A stretch of DNA of 22,400 nucleotides, taken from IMG/VR virus record IMGVR_UViG_3300045119_000278, positions 1 to 22,400 of that record, one strand, 5' to 3'. The notes beneath the pieces were generated by a model. The model worked only from the letters and a program-made list of their open reading frames with translations, did no database searches and was not told where the DNA came from. The DNA comes from a virus. Made by a program: the position numbers and the translations under genes. Shown piece after piece: positions 20,048 to 22,400 of the stretch. Each line of letters begins with the position of its first letter. Positions within the stretch are counted from its first letter, which is position 1.

Positions 20048-21632
20048 AACGATTGTATCTGACAACTTTATTCTTGGATTCGACACTTTCCATTTGTCTG
20101 TAGAAGTTCGTCTGGTCGCCAGTTTTAGCCAATTGATCATGCGCCATAGCAATTCTTTGATATTTCTCATGCTCTTCTTGGCATTCTTTCAGATATGTGT
20201 CAATGGACATGATGTTATATCGTGCTGCATCATAACTATCATCTCCATCGAACTTGGCGACGTCTTCAGTTCTTTTATCGTCATAAATTAGAATCGGGAT
20301 CGTCCTCACCAATTCTGGACAATTATCACCAAAGATTTGCCATCTTGGGATATTTGTCTCTAATTTTTCAGGAATGAACATCTGCTTATATTCCTGAGCA
20401 GCTTTCTCGCCATGAATACGATAGATTCGAGTCCAAGTATCCTGATTATATCCCTCAGCCGGGATATATTTAGCCGGTCGCTCTTGCCATCGAAGGACAT
20501 TATGCATTGCCATTTTACCATTTAAGCGATCATTAATGGCTTTATCGACACGCATGTCAGATGCGCTCTCAAACTGTTCAGCAATGGTTTTTCCATGCGA
20601 TTCAGTTTTCCATGCCGATGGGTCCATCGTTGTAATGACTAAATTCTCATCCTGTCGTGAAAGGCGCCCGATGTCTGCTCCCCAAATATCAATTGGTTGT
20701 TTAGAACAAGTATATTCTCTATATGTGTATATACGGTTATCTGGGGAAATAGCTGACCAATATGCAGCGGTTTTGTGGGTATATCCCCAATCTAGTGATA
20801 ATACTTTAGGCCAATATGAAGGAATTGCAAAAGAGTCAATAACATGTAACGCATTTTCCGGTTCATTTGGTCGTCGAAGATTTCTAAATTCCGAGAATAC
20901 CTGCCCAGAAAATGCCCACCAATCACCATTCATCTTCGCTTCTCTCTCACCTTCCGGCATGAGATTGAGCTGATTGATATAATTGGGTTGGTATTCTAAG
21001 AGTTTAGGATTATCTTTGATTTTTGACGGAATAAAAATTCGTCTAGTTTGAGATTGGCTATCATAAAGTGGAGCATAGCCTTCGCGTTTGGGTGTGATAA
21101 ATCTATCTCTGACCCAAAGGTGACCGATTCCTCCAGGGTTGCTTGCTGATCTAACGATAGCTGGGAGATCAACGCTTCGTGATCGAACACGAGCTAATAG
21201 GTACGTATACATGTACTCAGTGAAGTGGGTCAACTCATCAAAAGCTAAATAATTCCATGATGCTCCGTCATAATTATGAGCATCCTCATCTGCATCCATG
21301 TACCCAAAACTTAATGTCGCTCCAGATTCAAAACCCCAACGATGTTTCGTTTCATTGTACTTCCCGCCAAGTTTATTGAAAAAGTCCTTCGATTTAGGAA
21401 CGAGATACTCATCAAGTTGCGGAAATGACCGGCGGAAAATAATTCCATGGAAACGGGGATTTCTATACCATTCTCTAGCGATGGGGAGCATTAAGAGAAC
21501 TTCAGATTTTCCACCACCAACAGCACCACCATAGAAAGCTTCAAAAAAATCATCCGGAAGGCGCAGAAAATCCTCTTGACGTCCAGGATTTGGCTTCCAA
21601 GTGAAATTTGGAGTTTCTAGGGTTTGGATCAT
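20004..21632 (-). CDS. terL: Terminase large subunit (packaging ATPase and nuclease)
   Basis: 542 residues. The ATPase domain has Walker A GGAVGGGKS (35-43), Walker B YLAFDE (128-133) with catalytic E133, and the coupling motif SASNPGG (162-168). The linker shows the typical GDWWAFSGQVFSEF (236-249). The RNase H-like nuclease begins at VLSLDWGYTH, with D281 the first metal ligand; FDGDDSYDAARYNIMS near residue 480 supplies later acidic residues. Length is normal for the family. It powers DNA translocation through the portal and cuts the concatemer, working with TerS, whose gene it overlaps by four bases (ATGA). The last 40 residues are polar and overlap the next gene out of frame. Confidence 0.95.
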   Translation of the reverse strand: MIQTLETPNFTWKPNPGRQEDFLRLPDDFFEAFYGGAVGGGKSEVLLMLPIAREWYRNPRFHGIIFRRSFPQLDEYLVPKSKDFFNKLGGKYNETKHRWGFESGATLSFGYMDADEDAHNYDGASWNYLAFDELTHFTEYMYTYLLARVRSRSVDLPAIVRSASNPGGIGHLWVRDRFITPKREGYAPLYDSQSQTRRIFIPSKIKDNPKLLEYQPNYINQLNLMPEGEREAKMNGDWWAFSGQVFSEFRNLRRPNEPENALHVIDSFAIPSYWPKVLSLDWGYTHKTAAYWSAISPDNRIYTYREYTCSKQPIDIWGADIGRLSRQDENLVITTMDPSAWKTESHGKTIAEQFESASDMRVDKAINDRLNGKMAMHNVLRWQERPAKYIPAEGYNQDTWTRIYRIHGEKAAQEYKQMFIPEKLETNIPRWQIFGDNCPELVRTIPILIYDDKRTEDVAKFDGDDSYDAARYNIMSIDTYLKECQEEHEKYQRIAMAHDQLAKTGDQTNFYRQMESVESKNKVVRYNRFANRRSQRYLHCAS

Positions 21633-22150
21633 TGATTTTTCACTGGAGTAATATCAATAGAAGCTTCATAATCGTCTAGTGTATTCTGCCGTGGAGCATA
21701 GATAATTACCTGCCCAGCATTGATTTGATTGCCTTTTTCGCTTGTTTTCTCGAATACTCCAGCTAATCCTTCTGCAATTGCTACTTGATCCCTAGGTTTT
21801 GCTTCTCTAATTTTATCATCATCAATGGATTCGATGGAAAGTAATAATTTCTCCAAAGCAGCATTATGAATTACACCTAATCGAGAATCCCGTGCTGCTT
21901 TTAATGCTTCATTCTTCCCATTATTCTGGCTGATGATGCCATTCTTTAACTTTGATGCTTCACCTTCGCAGATATCGAAAACCTGTGACGCAACAGTCGG
22001 TCCAACTACAGTCGCATAGGCAGAAATTGCAGCTTTAACTTCAAATGGAATAGTCTCTTTTCCTGCTGGTCTTCCACGACCTTCAAAAATAGTTTTATGA
22101 ACTACTTCTGGGAGTCTTTGTCGGAGTTCATCATCAGAAACAAAGAGCAT
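21629..22150 (-). CDS. terS: Terminase small subunit
   Basis: 173 residues directly before terL. A helix-turn-helix-like region (about 34-68: IPFEVKAAISAYATVVGPTV, ASQVFDICEGEASKLKNG) is the probable DNA-recognition part. A helical oligomerisation core follows (ALEKLLLSIESIDDDKIREA). The C-terminus GQVIIYAPRQNTLDDYEASI is a phrase often seen at the end of phage small terminases and may contact TerL. No strong Shine-Dalgarno site precedes ATG 22150; the gene starts four bases after the previous stop. Role: recognises the packaging site and hands DNA to TerL. Confidence 0.8.
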   Translation of the reverse strand: MLFVSDDELRQRLPEVVHKTIFEGRGRPAGKETIPFEVKAAISAYATVVGPTVASQVFDICEGEASKLKNGIISQNNGKNEALKAARDSRLGVIHNAALEKLLLSIESIDDDKIREAKPRDQVAIAEGLAGVFEKTSEKGNQINAGQVIIYAPRQNTLDDYEASIDITPVKNQ

Positions 22151-22154
22151 TGAA

Positions 22155-22400
22155 TTAACCGTTCATTCCTAACATAGCTTGAATTAATCCAGCAATTGGA
22201 GTTGCTTGTGGAGTAGGTGATTGAGGTGCATTATTTACTCCTGGCTGACCTATCGTCGGCATCGGGCGAGCCAAAACAGGCTTTCGGTTTTGCCCCTGTC
22301 GCTGCATCCAAACATTATGATCAGCACGCCATTTCTCTGCGCCACCTAATCCAAATTTAGCTTGATAATCTTTTAGATTTGGTTCAGGATCATTTGGATC
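22155..22400 (-). CDS. C-terminal part of a Pro/Gln-rich protein upstream of terS (partial)
   Basis: A minus-strand frame is open from the window edge to TAA 22155-22157 and encodes 81 residues. It contains DPNDPEPNLKDYQAKFGLGG, a Trp/Arg segment (KWRADHNVWMQRQGQNRKP), and a Pro/Thr/Gln-rich stretch (PGVNNAPQSPTPQATPIAG) ending LIQAMLGMNG. It sits four bases before terS on the same strand, so it belongs to the same transcription unit. The family is not recognised, and the beginning lies outside the window. Confidence 0.65.
   Translation of the reverse strand, partial: DPNDPEPNLKDYQAKFGLGGAEKWRADHNVWMQRQGQNRKPVLARPMPTIGQPGVNNAPQSPTPQATPIAGLIQAMLGMNG

Noticed and set aside
1-22400. tRNA genes, CRISPR arrays, insertion sequences, integrase or repressor genes
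   Set aside because: No cloverleaf-like sequence, regular repeat-spacer array, transposase, recombinase or repressor motif was seen, so neither lysogeny nor a mobile-element insertion can be claimed from this window.

Overview
The window is a stretch of a tailed dsDNA bacteriophage or prophage-like genome (Caudoviricetes). It carries nearly the whole virion-assembly module on the minus strand, read from right (22400) to left (391). The order is typical: small terminase, large terminase, a block of small membrane and coiled-coil genes, portal, scaffold, major capsid protein, decoration protein, small conserved head genes, head-tail adaptor, fibre-like protein, tail nozzle-like protein, C1q-like fibre tip, zinc-binding small genes, an M15 peptidase, a GNAT-like protein and three ejection or internal-virion-like proteins. 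There is no tape measure, major tail tube or tail-assembly chaperone gene. The long P22-like portal, the adaptor and the large nozzle-like protein suggest a short-tailed (podovirus-like) particle. The DNA is visibly A+T-rich. The host cannot be read from the sequence. A probable lipoprotein and an i-spanin-like membrane/coiled-coil protein hint weakly at a host with an outer membrane.

Right end (22400-18892): the end of an unrecognised Pro/Gln-rich protein, TerS, TerL with Walker and nuclease motifs, a short coiled-coil gene out of frame with the end of TerL, a 52-codon zinc-finger gene, a two-helix holin-like gene, a 44-codon two-helix membrane gene and a coiled-coil gene. A textbook intrinsic terminator (18840-18884) closes this block inside the module. 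Middle (18821-12286): a TM/coiled-coil protein, a small unknown, a probable lipoprotein, a portal with an inserted zinc ribbon, scaffold, HK97-fold major capsid and decoration protein, ending in a second, weaker hairpin (12286-12316). Left part (12279-868): connector, tail, fibre, lytic enzyme and ejection genes, almost all joined by ATGA, TGATG or TAATG overlaps or gaps of a few bases, so translation is probably coupled.

Extreme left: plus-strand genes enter the window (the end of one gene, then a Cys-rich protein at 59-394). They meet the minus-strand genes head-on, with stop codons sharing four bases (391-394). The last minus-strand gene encodes a secreted PKD/Ig-like protein. On the plus strand, antisense to its 5' end, there is a probable 51-codon zinc-ribbon gene (716-871) whose stop again interlocks with a minus-strand stop (868-871).

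The features most worth following up are: (i) three very short genes that ordinary gene calling may miss (19213-19347, 19684-19842, 716-871); (ii) an unusually dense set of Cys/His zinc-binding modules spread through a virion module, including one inside the portal; (iii) a strong terminator splitting the module between packaging/holin-like genes and portal/capsid genes; and (iv) putative lysis functions divided between two distant sites. No tRNA, CRISPR array, insertion sequence, integrase or repressor was seen. No gene-free stretch exceeds about 120 bases.
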